This document shows positions 25,281-34,776 of a stretch of DNA of 64,000 nucleotides, in pieces. The notes below the pieces were generated by a model. The model did no database searches and was not told the origin of the DNA. It saw only the letters and a program-made list of their open reading frames with translations. The DNA is from CAZMBI01 sp964564675 (GTDB lineage: Bacteria; Pseudomonadota; Alphaproteobacteria; Rickettsiales; UBA3002): NCBI GenBank assembly GCA_964564675.1, contig CAZMBI010000006.1:1-64000 (forward strand). The letters run 5' to 3'. A program made the translations under genes and the position numbers. Numbering within the stretch: position 1 is the first letter of the stretch; the number at the start of each line of letters is the position of its first letter.

Positions 25281-28200
25281 GATAAGATTGCTCTGGTCGT
25301 CAGCGGCCCCGGCGCCGTTTTGGGCATTGCTGTTCGCCCCTTCCAGCAGGCGGGTGATGACGTCGCTATACAGGCGGTTGGTCTGCGCCCCGACCAGGGC
25401 GGCAATGGTATATTGCGCCAGCCGTGTGGCATAATCGGTGGAAGCCTCCGCGATATCGGTATCTCCCAGCGCCGCTTCCGCAGACAACACATTGGTGAGA
25501 CTGACAGCGGCGGCTGCCGACGCGGCAGCCACCTGGGAATCCTTGCCGCCCAGCTCGGCGCGGAAAGACGCCACCTCATCCAGCTTGCCTTCCACGATAT
25601 CAAACGCTTCGCGCGCGCTGGCCGGGGTTAAGACATTGGGCAGCGCATCTTCGAAAAAAGTTTCAAGGCGCAGATCGAAAATCGGCACCGTGATCCGCTC
25701 ATCGGGGTCCAGCTGGGCCTGAAAGGTGATTTCGTCAATCACGGTTTCGGTAATCACCGGTGGCGGGGGCGGCCCGCTTTCCGGCTCGTCGGTGACGTTG
25801 ATATCCACCGGCGCTTCGTCGAACAGCATGCCGGTACCGTCATCGGTGGCGCGGATGGTGAGGGTATAATTCGGCACCGTTTCAAAATCGAGGCTGGAAT
25901 TGTTGTTGACAAAAATCTCCCCCGTTACCGGATCAATGCCGAAGACATTGCCGGTATTGCCGGCCTCGATGGAATAGGTAATGGTATCTTCAGGGTCGGG
26001 ATCGGTAGCACTCACATTGCCGAGCACAAAGCCGTTGGAGGCCAGCTCGGAAACGCTGAACGGACCTGCCGCCGCCAGAACGGGCGGAAAATTGGTCTGC
26101 AGCGGCACTGTGCCATCGGCAAAGGAGAGGGTCTCAATGTCTTCGACCAGATCCGTACCATCCGGCGAGCCGCCGCGCGTATCCACCACCGTATAGGTAC
26201 CATCGCCATTATTGGTGATGGTATAATCCGCAATGTTGCCGCTGTAAAATGCGATGTCGTCGCCACTGCCGCCGCGCAGCGTGTCGTCGCCCGCATCGCC
26301 GGTCAGACTGTCATCTCCCGCACCGCCCGTAAACGTATCGTTACCGCCGCTTACATTCAAACGGCGGGTAAACAGCGCGTTGGTCACGTCCGTAATCTCG
26401 CTGCTACTGAGCACATCGCGGTATACCAGCAATTCTCCCAACTCGCCGGTAAATTCATGATTGCTGCCGCTTTCCGAACCGGTGTGAAAACGGCTGTCAT
26501 TTACCATACCGCCGATACCGATATCGCCGGGGTGGGCTTTCTGATCGAGCGCAACCGGTGATGAACCGAACTGCGCGCCGTTGAGATAGCCATCAAAGCT
26601 GCCGCTGCCCGGCTGATCAAACACGAAGCCGGCGATGTTTGTGCTGTTCGGCGCAATCGGGGTGGAATGAAAAATATCAAAGCCGCCGCCGGTATCGCGA
26701 TATGCACCGACATAAAGCCGGCCGCCTTCGATATACATGTTAAACCCGTTAACCGTGCCACCCTCTTCATAAAGCACCTGGCGCGAGGTGACATCGGCGC
26801 CGGTTTCGAAACTCATAAAAAAGCTACGTTCGTCATGCGATTGCAGGTTAATATCGTTGGTGTCGCCTACGGTCAGGCTGCTGTTGGAGAACGTGAGTGA
26901 ATTCAGCCCATTGATCGTATCGACGCCGGATTGCACGGTGCCGGCCGAGGGAAAGACATCGTTATTAAAAGCGCTTTGATCGTTGATGAAACTGACATTG
27001 CCCGGATGACCGGTGATATCGCCGGTGACCAGACTGTCGAGAAACAGGACCAGGTTATCATTGGTGATGGCGCCCGGCGGAATGGACACATCGCGCAGAA
27101 TATCATTGCCGTCACCGCCTTGCAGCGTATCGGCATCGCCCGAGCCGCTGAGCGTATCATTGCCGGTGGAACCTTCGACAAAGCGTATATCAATTAGCGT
27201 ATCGTTGCCGTTACCGGTAGCTGAGGAGCCGAATAAATTGGCATCCACCGCCCCCTGATTACGATAGGACACGCGCACATTACTGTTTCCCGCCCCGGTG
27301 ACGGTATCGTCGCCGCCGCCGCCCAGCACATCAAGCAGGTTGCTGTTGATCAGCGCCGCGTCGAGGCTGAGATCGCCGGCAACGCCGGTATTGTCGATCA
27401 CCAGCACGCCACCTTCCACACCGCTGCCGCCGGCGAATATGCCGTTTTCCACGGTGATGTCGTGGTTATTATTATTCCCCACCAGCGAAATGGTCTCCGC
27501 GCCGGTAATGCCGGCCGCGCCGTCGAGCGTCAGCGCTACCGGATCGTTGGTGAGAAATACCGTATCATTGCCCGCGCCGCCTTCCACCGTATCCTGCGTG
27601 GGCGGGACGGTATATTTGTTAAGAAAGTAATTCTGCAGAGTCGTGGCATCCCCGGGGCCAACCGCGCCCTGATAATTGACCAGTTCGGCGATCTCCCCCG
27701 TGAAAGCCTCGCCGGAACTGCCAAAGCTGCCTGACTGATAACGCGTGTTGTTATTCACGCCGCCGATGCCGATATCGCCGGGATGCGAGGCCTGAGCGGT
27801 GGTATTGGCCAGCGTGCCAAGCGTGCCGCCGTTTAGATAGCCGGTGAAATTCCCGGCGCCGCTGGCATCGAACACGAACCCGGCCACATTCGTCGAATTC
27901 GCCGCGATCGGGGCCGAATGGTACAGGCTGAACGTCCCGCCATTGCCACGCCAGGCGCCGACATACAACTGCCCGCCTTCAATATAAATACTGAACCCGT
28001 TGACACCGCCGCCCTGCTCATAAATCGTCTGCCGGGAGGTGATGTCGCCGCCGGTTTCAAACGCCACGAATACACTGCGCTGATCCTGCGCGGACGTGTT
28101 GATCTGGTTGGTATCACCCACGCCAAGAATATCGCCGCCGCCGAAGGTCAGCGAGTTAAGGCCGTTAATGGTATCCGTGCCCGATTGCACCGCGCCGGTG

Positions 28201-29258
28201 TCGCTGGTGATATCATTATTGGCGCTGCTTTGGTCCTGAATGGTGCTGACCACGCCGGGGTGCGTCGTGATGTCGGCGGTGTTGGTCGCATCCATGTGCA
28301 ATACCAGATTGGCGGTAACCGGCAGGGTGCCGCCCGCCGTCGTATTGTGCACCAGCGAAATGGTATCGTCGCCGGCGCCGCCGGTGAGGCTGTCAGTACC
28401 AGTTAAGCCATTGATGGTATCATGCAGGCCGCCGCCGGTCAGCGTGTCGTCTCCGAGGGTGCCGTTGAGCGTCAGGCCCACCGCCGGATTGACCACCAGA
28501 TCAAACGTATCGCTGGCCCCCACCGGCTCGGGATCGCTGGCGGTAACGGTGATGCTGTAGGTGCCGGCGCTGCCTACCGGCGGCGTCCCGCTGAAGGTCT
28601 GGCTGCCGGCATTAAAACTTAAAAAACCTGGCAACGGGCTGCCATCCGCCAGCGTGGCGCTATAGGTGAGCGGATCACCATCCGGATCGGTAAAGCTGCC
28701 GGCCGGAATAGTATAACTGAAAGGTGCGGCTTCGGTGGCCACCTGATCGGCCAGCGGAGTCGACAACACCGGCGGATTATTCGGTGTCGGCGGAGGCGGT
28801 GTCGGCGGGGTGGTGACCGTCACCTCGGTTTTGCCGCCTCGCAGCAAAAATATTTCGTTAAAGTTCGTACGCTCGGCAATCCGGTCGATCTCCAGCAATA
28901 GTTCATAATATTCCTGATTGAGATAGCCGCGATCGGACGGGGTCAGGCTACCCGAGTGCGCCTGCGTGGCAATTTCCTGCATGCGCTGCAATATTTCCTG
29001 AATGGCCGATAAGCCGCCGTCGGATATCTGAATCAGGCTGCTCGCCTGGCCCAACTCCTGATTATAGGTGCGATAAATCGCCGCGTCAGATAACAGGCCG
29101 GTAGCGATTGACAGGGACGCAATATCGGTGTTGGCGCGGGCAAAACGCCGGCCGGAAGCCAGTTGACTGGTAAGCTGGTCGAGCTCCGCAGCGTGCTGCC
29201 GTAGCTGAGCCGCCGTAGACACTCCCCCTGCGGTATTGAACGTAATTGCCGCCATCAC
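25266..29258 (-). CDS. Giant flagellin with RTX, Ig-like, LamG-like and cadherin-like insert
   Basis: 1330 residues. Residues 1-145 are the flagellin D0/D1 N-terminus (LASGRRFARANTDIASLSIA; ISDGGLSAIQEILQRMQEIA; ERTNFNEIFLL). The C-terminus 1250-1306 is the matching flagellin end (NVLSAEAALGDTDIAEASTD, then AQTNRLYSDVITRLLEG). Between them, after a Pro-rich linker (151-165), come an Ig-like domain (about 161-258), RTX-like GGxGxD repeats (262-303, 553-575, 642-725, 970-1003), two LamG-like domains (about 316-550 and 735-965) that resemble each other, and a cadherin-like domain (about 1058-1157). It would polymerise as a filament with a large displayed adhesive, possibly calcium-stabilised, domain. 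The canonical NDAAG in the N-terminus is replaced. No other flagellar gene is in the window. Confidence 0.88.
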   Translation of the reverse strand: MMAAITFNTAGGVSTAAQLRQHAAELDQLTSQLASGRRFARANTDIASLSIATGLLSDAAIYRTYNQELGQASSLIQISDGGLSAIQEILQRMQEIATQAHSGSLTPSDRGYLNQEYYELLLEIDRIAERTNFNEIFLLRGGKTEVTVTTPPTPPPPTPNNPPVLSTPLADQVATEAAPFSYTIPAGSFTDPDGDPLTYSATLADGSPLPGFLSFNAGSQTFSGTPPVGSAGTYSITVTASDPEPVGASDTFDLVVNPAVGLTLNGTLGDDTLTGGGLHDTINGLTGTDSLTGGAGDDTISLVHNTTAGGTLPVTANLVLHMDATNTADITTHPGVVSTIQDQSSANNDITSDTGAVQSGTDTINGLNSLTFGGGDILGVGDTNQINTSAQDQRSVFVAFETGGDITSRQTIYEQGGGVNGFSIYIEGGQLYVGAWRGNGGTFSLYHSAPIAANSTNVAGFVFDASGAGNFTGYLNGGTLGTLANTTAQASHPGDIGIGGVNNNTRYQSGSFGSSGEAFTGEIAELVNYQGAVGPGDATTLQNYFLNKYTVPPTQDTVEGGAGNDTVFLTNDPVALTLDGAAGITGAETISLVGNNNNHDITVENGIFAGGSGVEGGVLVIDNTGVAGDLSLDAALINSNLLDVLGGGGDDTVTGAGNSNVRVSYRNQGAVDANLFGSSATGNGNDTLIDIRFVEGSTGNDTLSGSGDADTLQGGDGNDILRDVSIPPGAITNDNLVLFLDSLVTGDITGHPGNVSFINDQSAFNNDVFPSAGTVQSGVDTINGLNSLTFSNSSLTVGDTNDINLQSHDERSFFMSFETGADVTSRQVLYEEGGTVNGFNMYIEGGRLYVGAYRDTGGGFDIFHSTPIAPNSTNIAGFVFDQPGSGSFDGYLNGAQFGSSPVALDQKAHPGDIGIGGMVNDSRFHTGSESGSNHEFTGELGELLVYRDVLSSSEITDVTNALFTRRLNVSGGNDTFTGGAGDDSLTGDAGDDTLRGGSGDDIAFYSGNIADYTITNNGDGTYTVVDTRGGSPDGTDLVEDIETLSFADGTVPLQTNFPPVLAAAGPFSVSELASNGFVLGNVSATDPDPEDTITYSIEAGNTGNVFGIDPVTGEIFVNNNSSLDFETVPNYTLTIRATDDGTGMLFDEAPVDINVTDEPESGPPPPPVITETVIDEITFQAQLDPDERITVPIFDLRLETFFEDALPNVLTPASAREAFDIVEGKLDEVASFRAELGGKDSQVAAASAAAAVSLTNVLSAEAALGDTDIAEASTDYATRLAQYTIAALVGAQTNRLYSDVITRLLEGANSNAQNGAGAADDQSNLIRTTA

Positions 29259-29631
29259 TCTACCTGAGTCGTGTACGTTATTATTAGATTCACTTTAAGT
29301 TTAACACGTGTCTCAGAATAACACAAAAGTAATAACAATTTTTTAACAGATACTTAGGGCCAGATCGCCTAAGTGATTGAGCGGTCCCGGTACCGCCACA
29401 CACAACACGCACTGGTAAACATTATCGTACAACCGGGGATTGCACCCCTGCCATGCCGCCGGCAGGTGATCCGCTTTGGGGGGATGGATCGCAGCTCATG
29501 CCGGCGAAGCGATCATTGTATTCATTTTGTCATCCTATCGTCATCAAATCCTCATGATGCGGAGAGTATACTAATATAGCAGGGTAGCTTGTGATGGCTT
29601 GCCTGCGACCGGTCACAAACGCCACGGAGAC
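29259..29631. other. Intergenic region between divergent flagellin and orphan gene
   Basis: AT-rich toward the flagellin start and GC-richer toward the plus-strand gene. It must hold both promoters, but I see no clear sigma-28 or sigma-54 site and only weak sigma-70-like hexamers. GCGGTCCCGGTACCGC at about 29381-29396 is a self-complementary run. Confidence 0.35.
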
Positions 29632-31209
29632 ATGACGGCAATACCGCATCATCGCTATCTCAGTATCAGCCAGTTGGGAGAGCTGGTTGACCAGTTGCTC
29701 GGCCTGCAAAATGATATAGCCGCTAAGCAGATCCTGAAGATCCCCACGCCCGATGATACCCGCTCATCCGGATCCACCACCATCGCACCGATCGTGACGT
29801 ATCTGGAAACAACCCGGGCAATGGCGAGTTTCCGCAGAACAGATAGAGCACCCTCAGAACCCAATACGTTCAGCGCCTGTATGGATGCACTCCATACGCT
29901 TTTACGGCATAAAGCCAGAATGGCGCATAACTCACTACTGGCTGAGAAAGGAGCGCTTCGCCAGCAGTTAAACGATATCCGATTGTCCCCGCGCGACGTG
30001 TCCTTTGTTAACCCCGAACAGGTGCAAGCGCAAGCCGCTGCGTTATCGCGTATGCTGCAAAGCAACCCGGGTGGCGGCGCGCCATCCGCGCATGTGGTAA
30101 GCGTCTGCCACACGTTCAATGAGCGGCTGAACCGCTTTATTGAACATAGCGCAGAGGATGCTGTCACCGCGCACGAGGCATGGGAATTGCTGCTTGCGCA
30201 TCAACGCTTCGACTCAGCATTTAATGGCTTTCTGAAGAAAAAGTCTAACGAACCCCCGGACCAGACGCACCAGAGCGAGGCAATAGACGGGCTCAAATCT
30301 CTGGACAGGGCATTGACTGACAAAGTAACCGAGCCGCTACTGGCCACTCTCAATGGGGTGCAACGCGCAACGGTGTCACTCACGGATCCGCAATCGCAAA
30401 CACATGTCGAGGTCACGATCGACAATAATTTCCGTCGGAAAGACGACATGCAAACCCATGTTGATGTCATTCCCTCCTTATTGGCGTTGCACGCGTCCCT
30501 GGGTTTGGCCGATAGTCAAAAAGTGCCGTCGGCGATGGGAAAGGTGCTGAATGTGAATAAAGTCACCACCGGCATTACCGGGAACTGGCAAGCCATTGTC
30601 GATCATATCGCCTCCGCCTTATGCGAGCAGGGATACTCCGCGCGGCAGGCTAACGCAATGATCCGGGATAACGGCCTCACCCTCAGTCAATCGGATATGC
30701 GCACCCTTAGCTCGGCCATCGGCATGCCGCAATTGCAGGAAATTGCCTTTTTCGCTTCGCTTAGGGAACAGCTGCCATCGCGCGAGCCGTTTGATAAAGA
30801 CCGGCTTATTAAAGCCGTGGCACGAGCCGGCAATCTCTCCGTCACAGATGATCAGTTACAGCGGCTGCACCTGCCCCACACGCCGACGCATATGCACATG
30901 CTGCTGGATACGACGTACCGATTCCTGGGCCACACGCTGGGCTACAACGAACCGGCATTGCAGCCGCTTCGCCAGACGGTGCAGACTTATCAGGCCGCCC
31001 CCAATCCGGGTACGCATGGCCGATTGCTGAGCCAGGTGCAACAAAGCACGCTTAACGACTCGCTTGGTCCACTGCGAAATGCCCTGGCCAGCCAAACGTC
31101 CGAAACCGATTCCACCCGCTGGGAAGGCAGGCTGCTGGACTTATTGCGACAGGCCATCGAGCATCCGGTGGCGGTTCAACTGAGCGCATCTCAGCAGAGG
31201 CAGCGGTAA
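29632..31209 (+). CDS. Orphan 525-residue protein
   Basis: I do not recognise this protein. It starts at ATG 29632, where GGAGA lies four to eight bases upstream (an earlier in-frame ATG lacks this). It has no signal peptide or membrane segment, and is mainly helical with high Gln, Ser and His. A region near 270-300 has alternating beta-like pattern (THVEVTIDNNFRRKDDMQTH). Codon use is like the neighbours but the spacing of charged residues is eukaryote-like or effector-like, which is an impression only. It is followed by tRNA-Glu on the other strand. Confidence 0.6.
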   Translation: MTAIPHHRYLSISQLGELVDQLLGLQNDIAAKQILKIPTPDDTRSSGSTTIAPIVTYLETTRAMASFRRTDRAPSEPNTFSACMDALHTLLRHKARMAHNSLLAEKGALRQQLNDIRLSPRDVSFVNPEQVQAQAAALSRMLQSNPGGGAPSAHVVSVCHTFNERLNRFIEHSAEDAVTAHEAWELLLAHQRFDSAFNGFLKKKSNEPPDQTHQSEAIDGLKSLDRALTDKVTEPLLATLNGVQRATVSLTDPQSQTHVEVTIDNNFRRKDDMQTHVDVIPSLLALHASLGLADSQKVPSAMGKVLNVNKVTTGITGNWQAIVDHIASALCEQGYSARQANAMIRDNGLTLSQSDMRTLSSAIGMPQLQEIAFFASLREQLPSREPFDKDRLIKAVARAGNLSVTDDQLQRLHLPHTPTHMHMLLDTTYRFLGHTLGYNEPALQPLRQTVQTYQAAPNPGTHGRLLSQVQQSTLNDSLGPLRNALASQTSETDSTRWEGRLLDLLRQAIEHPVAVQLSASQQRQR

Positions 31210-31231
31210 CGGAAAGGCGGAGAAAAAACCT

Positions 31232-31306
31232 TGGCGACCCCTACGGGAATCGAACCCGTGTTTTCACCGTGAAAGGGTGACGTCCTAACCGCTAGACGAA
31301 GGGGTC
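31232..31306 (-). tRNA. tRNA-Glu (anticodon UUC)
   Basis: On the minus strand the acceptor GACCCCT pairs with AGGGGTC, followed by G and an encoded CCA. The anticodon loop is CCTTTCACG, giving UUC. D-arm TCGTCTAGCGGTTAGGAC and T-loop GGTTCGATTCC are normal. Confidence 0.96.
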
Positions 31307-31432
31307 GCATCCGAACAAACGGAACAGGTAGATACACCATTTGGCCGGGCATTAGTCAACTAAAAAATAGGTGGCCAATATGCCGGATAGTGCGTTAAAC
31401 ATACAGTTTATTAATCGTGGAACAAGCAGATC

Positions 31433-31813
31433 ATGTCCCTGACGGATACAGAAAAAGCGATAGTCGCAAGGTTTAAGGAGTCACACCGGCATTGTTTCGA
31501 TCTATTGGAACAAAATGCCAAAATCGCCGGGGCAGATATCGCAGCCGAAGCGGCCAAAAATACGCACGCCGAGCCGAAGGAGCGGGTATATATTACTCTA
31601 TTGGAGCTGGATAATAAGGAAAACGATAAGCGGTTGACCTCAGACGAAGCATTAAACCGGAATCTGGATAAACTCATCGATCCGCCGTTCAGCATGAGTA
31701 TGGCCGATGCTGCTATAATAGGAAAACATTTCAACCACTTGCGCAGTCAAACGGCACATACCTGTTTCGCCCGCGACGCACAGGGGATATCATCATCCTG
31801 TTTTATCCACTGA
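31433..31813 (+). CDS. Hypothetical protein overlapping the end of recJ
   Basis: 126 residues with no recognised domain: Ala/Lys/Glu-rich, soluble, probably helical, with two Cys near the C-terminus. Its last 21 bases overlap the recJ 3' end on the opposite strand. The start lacks a strong ribosome-binding site. The codon pattern seems coding for the first 100 residues; a spurious frame is not excluded. Confidence 0.45.
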   Translation: MSLTDTEKAIVARFKESHRHCFDLLEQNAKIAGADIAAEAAKNTHAEPKERVYITLLELDNKENDKRLTSDEALNRNLDKLIDPPFSMSMADAAIIGKHFNHLRSQTAHTCFARDAQGISSSCFIH

Positions 31814-33622
31814 GGCGGCGTCATCGATCAGGAACTGGGCCGACGCCTGCCCCTGCCACTCGTTCCGGCGCAGGCTGCCATACAGATGCAGGCGCCCTCC
31901 CGCCGCACCTTCCAGCATCGCCCCCAGCGGCGTATCCACGCTGTTGAAAGTAACGCCCGTGATGCGCGCCTTGCCCGCCGGATCGCCGAAGATCACGCGG
32001 TAATGCTTGTCTTTCATGATGGTGCAGGCATGAATCCGCGCCGCGGGCACCACCAGTTTGGGGCCGGGATGGCCCATACCGAACGGTCCGGCGCGCTCCA
32101 GCTGCTCAAACAGCGCCAGATTGAGTCCGGCAGCGGAGACGGTGGCATCATAGCGCCGGCTACGGGCCTCGCCATAACGCGCCACCGCCGGGCCCAGCCG
32201 GTCACGCAAAAAGGCGGCGAACGCCTCGCACTGCGCCATCTCAAGCGAGAAACCCGCCGCCATGGCATGGCCGCCGCCGGCGGTGAGCAGCCCGCGCTGG
32301 CGTGCGGCAATGACCGCCGCACCGATATCCGCCCCCGGCACCGAACGCGCCGAGGCCTTGCCCTGCCCGTCAGCGATACGGATAACCACCGCCGGCCGGT
32401 CAAAGCGCTCCTTGAGGCGGCCGGCGACGATGCCGATCACGCCCTCGTGCCAGCCGCTACCGGCGACCACGATACACGACAGGTTAGCCTGCGATTCAGC
32501 CAGCGCCAGCGCGGCTTCGAGCACACTCGCCTCAATCGCCTGCCGCTCGGCATTATATTCATCGAGCCGCTGCACGATAGCGGCGCATGCATGCGGGTCA
32601 TCCAGCGACAGCAACTGCTCGCCAAGTGCCGACTCGCCGACGCGGCCGCCGGCATTGATGCGCGGACCAAGCACAAAACCGGCATGATACACCGACGGGG
32701 TTTCATCCATCCGGGCAACATCAAACAGCGCGGCAATGCCCGGATTACGCCGCCGGCGCATGACTTTCAGGCCCTGCGCGACATAGGCCCGGTTGAGCCC
32801 GTAAAGCGGTACCACATCACAGACCGTGCCCAGCGCCACCAGATCGAGCCATTGCAGGAGATCAGGCAATTCCCCCTCACGCGCGCTTTGCACGCTGCCC
32901 GCTGCTTTCAATAGGGAGGGGGCGGCTCGTAGCGCCCGGTTGAGCGCCACCAGCAGCAAAAATACCACGCCGACGGCCGCCAGATGCCCGCACGGCGAAT
33001 CCTGATCGACGCGGTTGGGATTGATCACCGCCCAGGCCGGCGGCAGCTGTGGCTCGGCCACGTGATGATCAACCACGATGACATCAATCCCCGCCTGCGC
33101 CGCCCAGCCGAGAGGCTCGTGCGCCAGCGTACCGCAATCCACCGTGATAATGACCGTCGCGCCCAGTCGCTGCAGTTCGGCGAAGGCGGCGGTATTGGGC
33201 CCGTACCCTTCGCGCATACGGTCCGGGATATAAGTCAGCAGCGGCTGGCCTAAGGCGGTGGCATAACGCTGCAATAAGGCGGTGGACGTCGCCCCGTCCA
33301 CATCATAATCACCGAACACGGCAATGGTTTCGCCCTGTGTAAAGGCTTGAATCAGCCGGGCGACGGCCTGATCCATACCGTGCAGATGCGACGGATCGGG
33401 CAGCGTGGCCTTAATGGTCGGGTTGAGAAATGCCTCAGCCGTCTGCGGGTTGATGCCGCGGCCGGCCAGCACCCGCGCCAGCGCTTCCGGCAGCGCCAGC
33501 TGCTGCACCATGGCCAGCGCCGTGCGCTCCTGCTCGGCGGTGGTGATACGCGGCTGCCAGGGCAGGCCGGAAGCGGTCGTGTTGTACACACCGGCTTGGG
33601 TTACGTCGGTTTCGGGTTGCAC
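31793..33622 (-). CDS. recJ: Single-strand-specific 5'-3' exonuclease RecJ
   Basis: 609 residues. DHH-family motifs are intact: FGDYDVDG at 103-110 (motif I), VDCG at 161-164 and VVDHHVAE at 183-190 (DHH motif III), later GGHAMAAGFSLE of the DHHA1 domain and a C-terminal OB-fold. RecJ works with RecFOR and in mismatch and base-excision repair. I use GTG 33622, preceded by GGAGAGG. It ends the biosynthetic run that starts with the aminotransferase at 37877, separated from glpX by a REP-like palindrome. Confidence 0.96.
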   Translation of the reverse strand: MQPETDVTQAGVYNTTASGLPWQPRITTAEQERTALAMVQQLALPEALARVLAGRGINPQTAEAFLNPTIKATLPDPSHLHGMDQAVARLIQAFTQGETIAVFGDYDVDGATSTALLQRYATALGQPLLTYIPDRMREGYGPNTAAFAELQRLGATVIITVDCGTLAHEPLGWAAQAGIDVIVVDHHVAEPQLPPAWAVINPNRVDQDSPCGHLAAVGVVFLLLVALNRALRAAPSLLKAAGSVQSAREGELPDLLQWLDLVALGTVCDVVPLYGLNRAYVAQGLKVMRRRRNPGIAALFDVARMDETPSVYHAGFVLGPRINAGGRVGESALGEQLLSLDDPHACAAIVQRLDEYNAERQAIEASVLEAALALAESQANLSCIVVAGSGWHEGVIGIVAGRLKERFDRPAVVIRIADGQGKASARSVPGADIGAAVIAARQRGLLTAGGGHAMAAGFSLEMAQCEAFAAFLRDRLGPAVARYGEARSRRYDATVSAAGLNLALFEQLERAGPFGMGHPGPKLVVPAARIHACTIMKDKHYRVIFGDPAGKARITGVTFNSVDTPLGAMLEGAAGGRLHLYGSLRRNEWQGQASAQFLIDDAASVDKTG

Positions 33623-33636
33623 CAGCCTCTCCCCTT

Positions 33637-33703
33637 GTCATCCCGCGGGGCATGTCGAAAGACAGATGCGCAGCGGGTCCGCTGTGCGCCTGTCCGGGAT
33701 GAC
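33637..33703. repeat. REP-like palindrome between glpX and recJ
   Basis: GTCATCCCG at 33637-33645 and CGGGATGAC at 33695-33703 enclose a second nested stem (GCGCAGCGG / CCGCTGTGC). This is the common GTCATCCCG-type palindrome of Proteobacteria and could attenuate or stabilise the transcript. Confidence 0.65.
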
Positions 33704-33707
33704 GCGT

Positions 33708-34715
33708 TTATTCCGGCTTGCACCAGGGCTTGCGCGTGAAGTTGTGTTCGGCCTCGATCAGGCGTACGGTGCCGGTCTTGCTGCGCATGATGATGGAATG
33801 GGTTATGGCGCCGGCGGCATGCATTTTTACCCCGCGCAGCATGGACCCGTCGGTCACGCCGGTAGCGGCGAACATCACATCGCCCCGGGCCAGCTCTTCA
33901 AGCGTGTATTTCTTATCCAGATCCGTAATGCCCATGCGCGTGGCGCGCGCTTTTTCCTCGTCATTCTTAAATTGCAGGCGGCCCTGAAACTGGCCGCCGA
34001 TGGAACGCAGCGCCGCCGCCGCGAGCACCCCTTCCGGTGCGCCGCCGATACCGCAATACATATCCACTCCCACATCCGGGCGGGCGGTGGCAATCACCCC
34101 GGTCACATCACCATCTTGAATCAAAAAGATGCGCGCCCCGGCTTCGCGAGTTTTGGCAATCAGCTCCTCGTGACGCGGGCGCTCCAGAATCATCACGGTC
34201 AGATCGCTAATTTCGCAGCCGCGGGCTTTGGCGAGATTACTGAGATTCTCCTGCGGGCCGGCGTCCAGATCGACCACGTGAGCAGGCAGACCGCCGCCCA
34301 CGGTGATCTTATTCATATAGACATCGGGCGCATGCAAAAAGCCGTCTTTTTCCGACATGGCCAGCACAGCCAGCGAATTCGGGCCGCCGGTGGCGCAGAT
34401 GGTGGTGCCTTCCAGTGGGTCCAGCGCAATGTCGATCTGCGGGCCGGAGCCGGCCCCGACCTTCTCGCCGATATACAACATCGGCGCTTTATCGCGCTCT
34501 CCCTCGCCGATCACCACCGTGCCGTCGATCGTCAGGCCGTTAAGCGCCTCGCGCATAGCGGTCACTGCCGCCTGATCGGCGGCTTTTTCATCGCCCATAC
34601 CGATCCACGGCGCGCAGGCCAGGGCCGCCGCTTCGGTGACGCGCACCGCCTCCAGCGCGAAATTGCGATCCATCGTCAGTTCATCATTATCCGGTAGCGG
34701 GGCAGCGAGTGACAT
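33708..34715 (-). CDS. glpX: Class II fructose-1,6-bisphosphatase GlpX
   Basis: 335 residues. The lithium-sensitive phosphatase signature is present: GEGERDKAPMLYIGE, then DPLEGTTICATGGPNS with the metal-binding Asp, and GIGGAPEGVLAAAALR. It catalyses the irreversible gluconeogenic step from fructose-1,6-bisphosphate to fructose-6-phosphate. AAGGAG-like sequence precedes the start. The order hom, glpX, recJ is widely conserved in Alphaproteobacteria. Confidence 0.95.
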   Translation of the reverse strand: MSLAAPLPDNDELTMDRNFALEAVRVTEAAALACAPWIGMGDEKAADQAAVTAMREALNGLTIDGTVVIGEGERDKAPMLYIGEKVGAGSGPQIDIALDPLEGTTICATGGPNSLAVLAMSEKDGFLHAPDVYMNKITVGGGLPAHVVDLDAGPQENLSNLAKARGCEISDLTVMILERPRHEELIAKTREAGARIFLIQDGDVTGVIATARPDVGVDMYCGIGGAPEGVLAAAALRSIGGQFQGRLQFKNDEEKARATRMGITDLDKKYTLEELARGDVMFAATGVTDGSMLRGVKMHAAGAITHSIIMRSKTGTVRLIEAEHNFTRKPWCKPE

Positions 34716-34776
34716 ATTTGTCTCCTTGGTAGTGGTTTGCCGTTAGTATTTTCAGCCTCTTGCTGACGGCTAAGGG

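Noticed and set aside
24948..25631. Novel HtpX fusion protein of 227 residues
   Set aside because: After about residue 86 the frame runs antisense through the flagellin C-terminus and through an htpX frameshift; it is an accident of a broken gene.
31886..32914. 342-codon plus-strand frame
   Set aside because: It is antisense to recJ, which has all its motifs; high-GC shadow frame.
33405..34697. 430-codon plus-strand frame
   Set aside because: Antisense to glpX and the start of recJ, with no domain; shadow frame.
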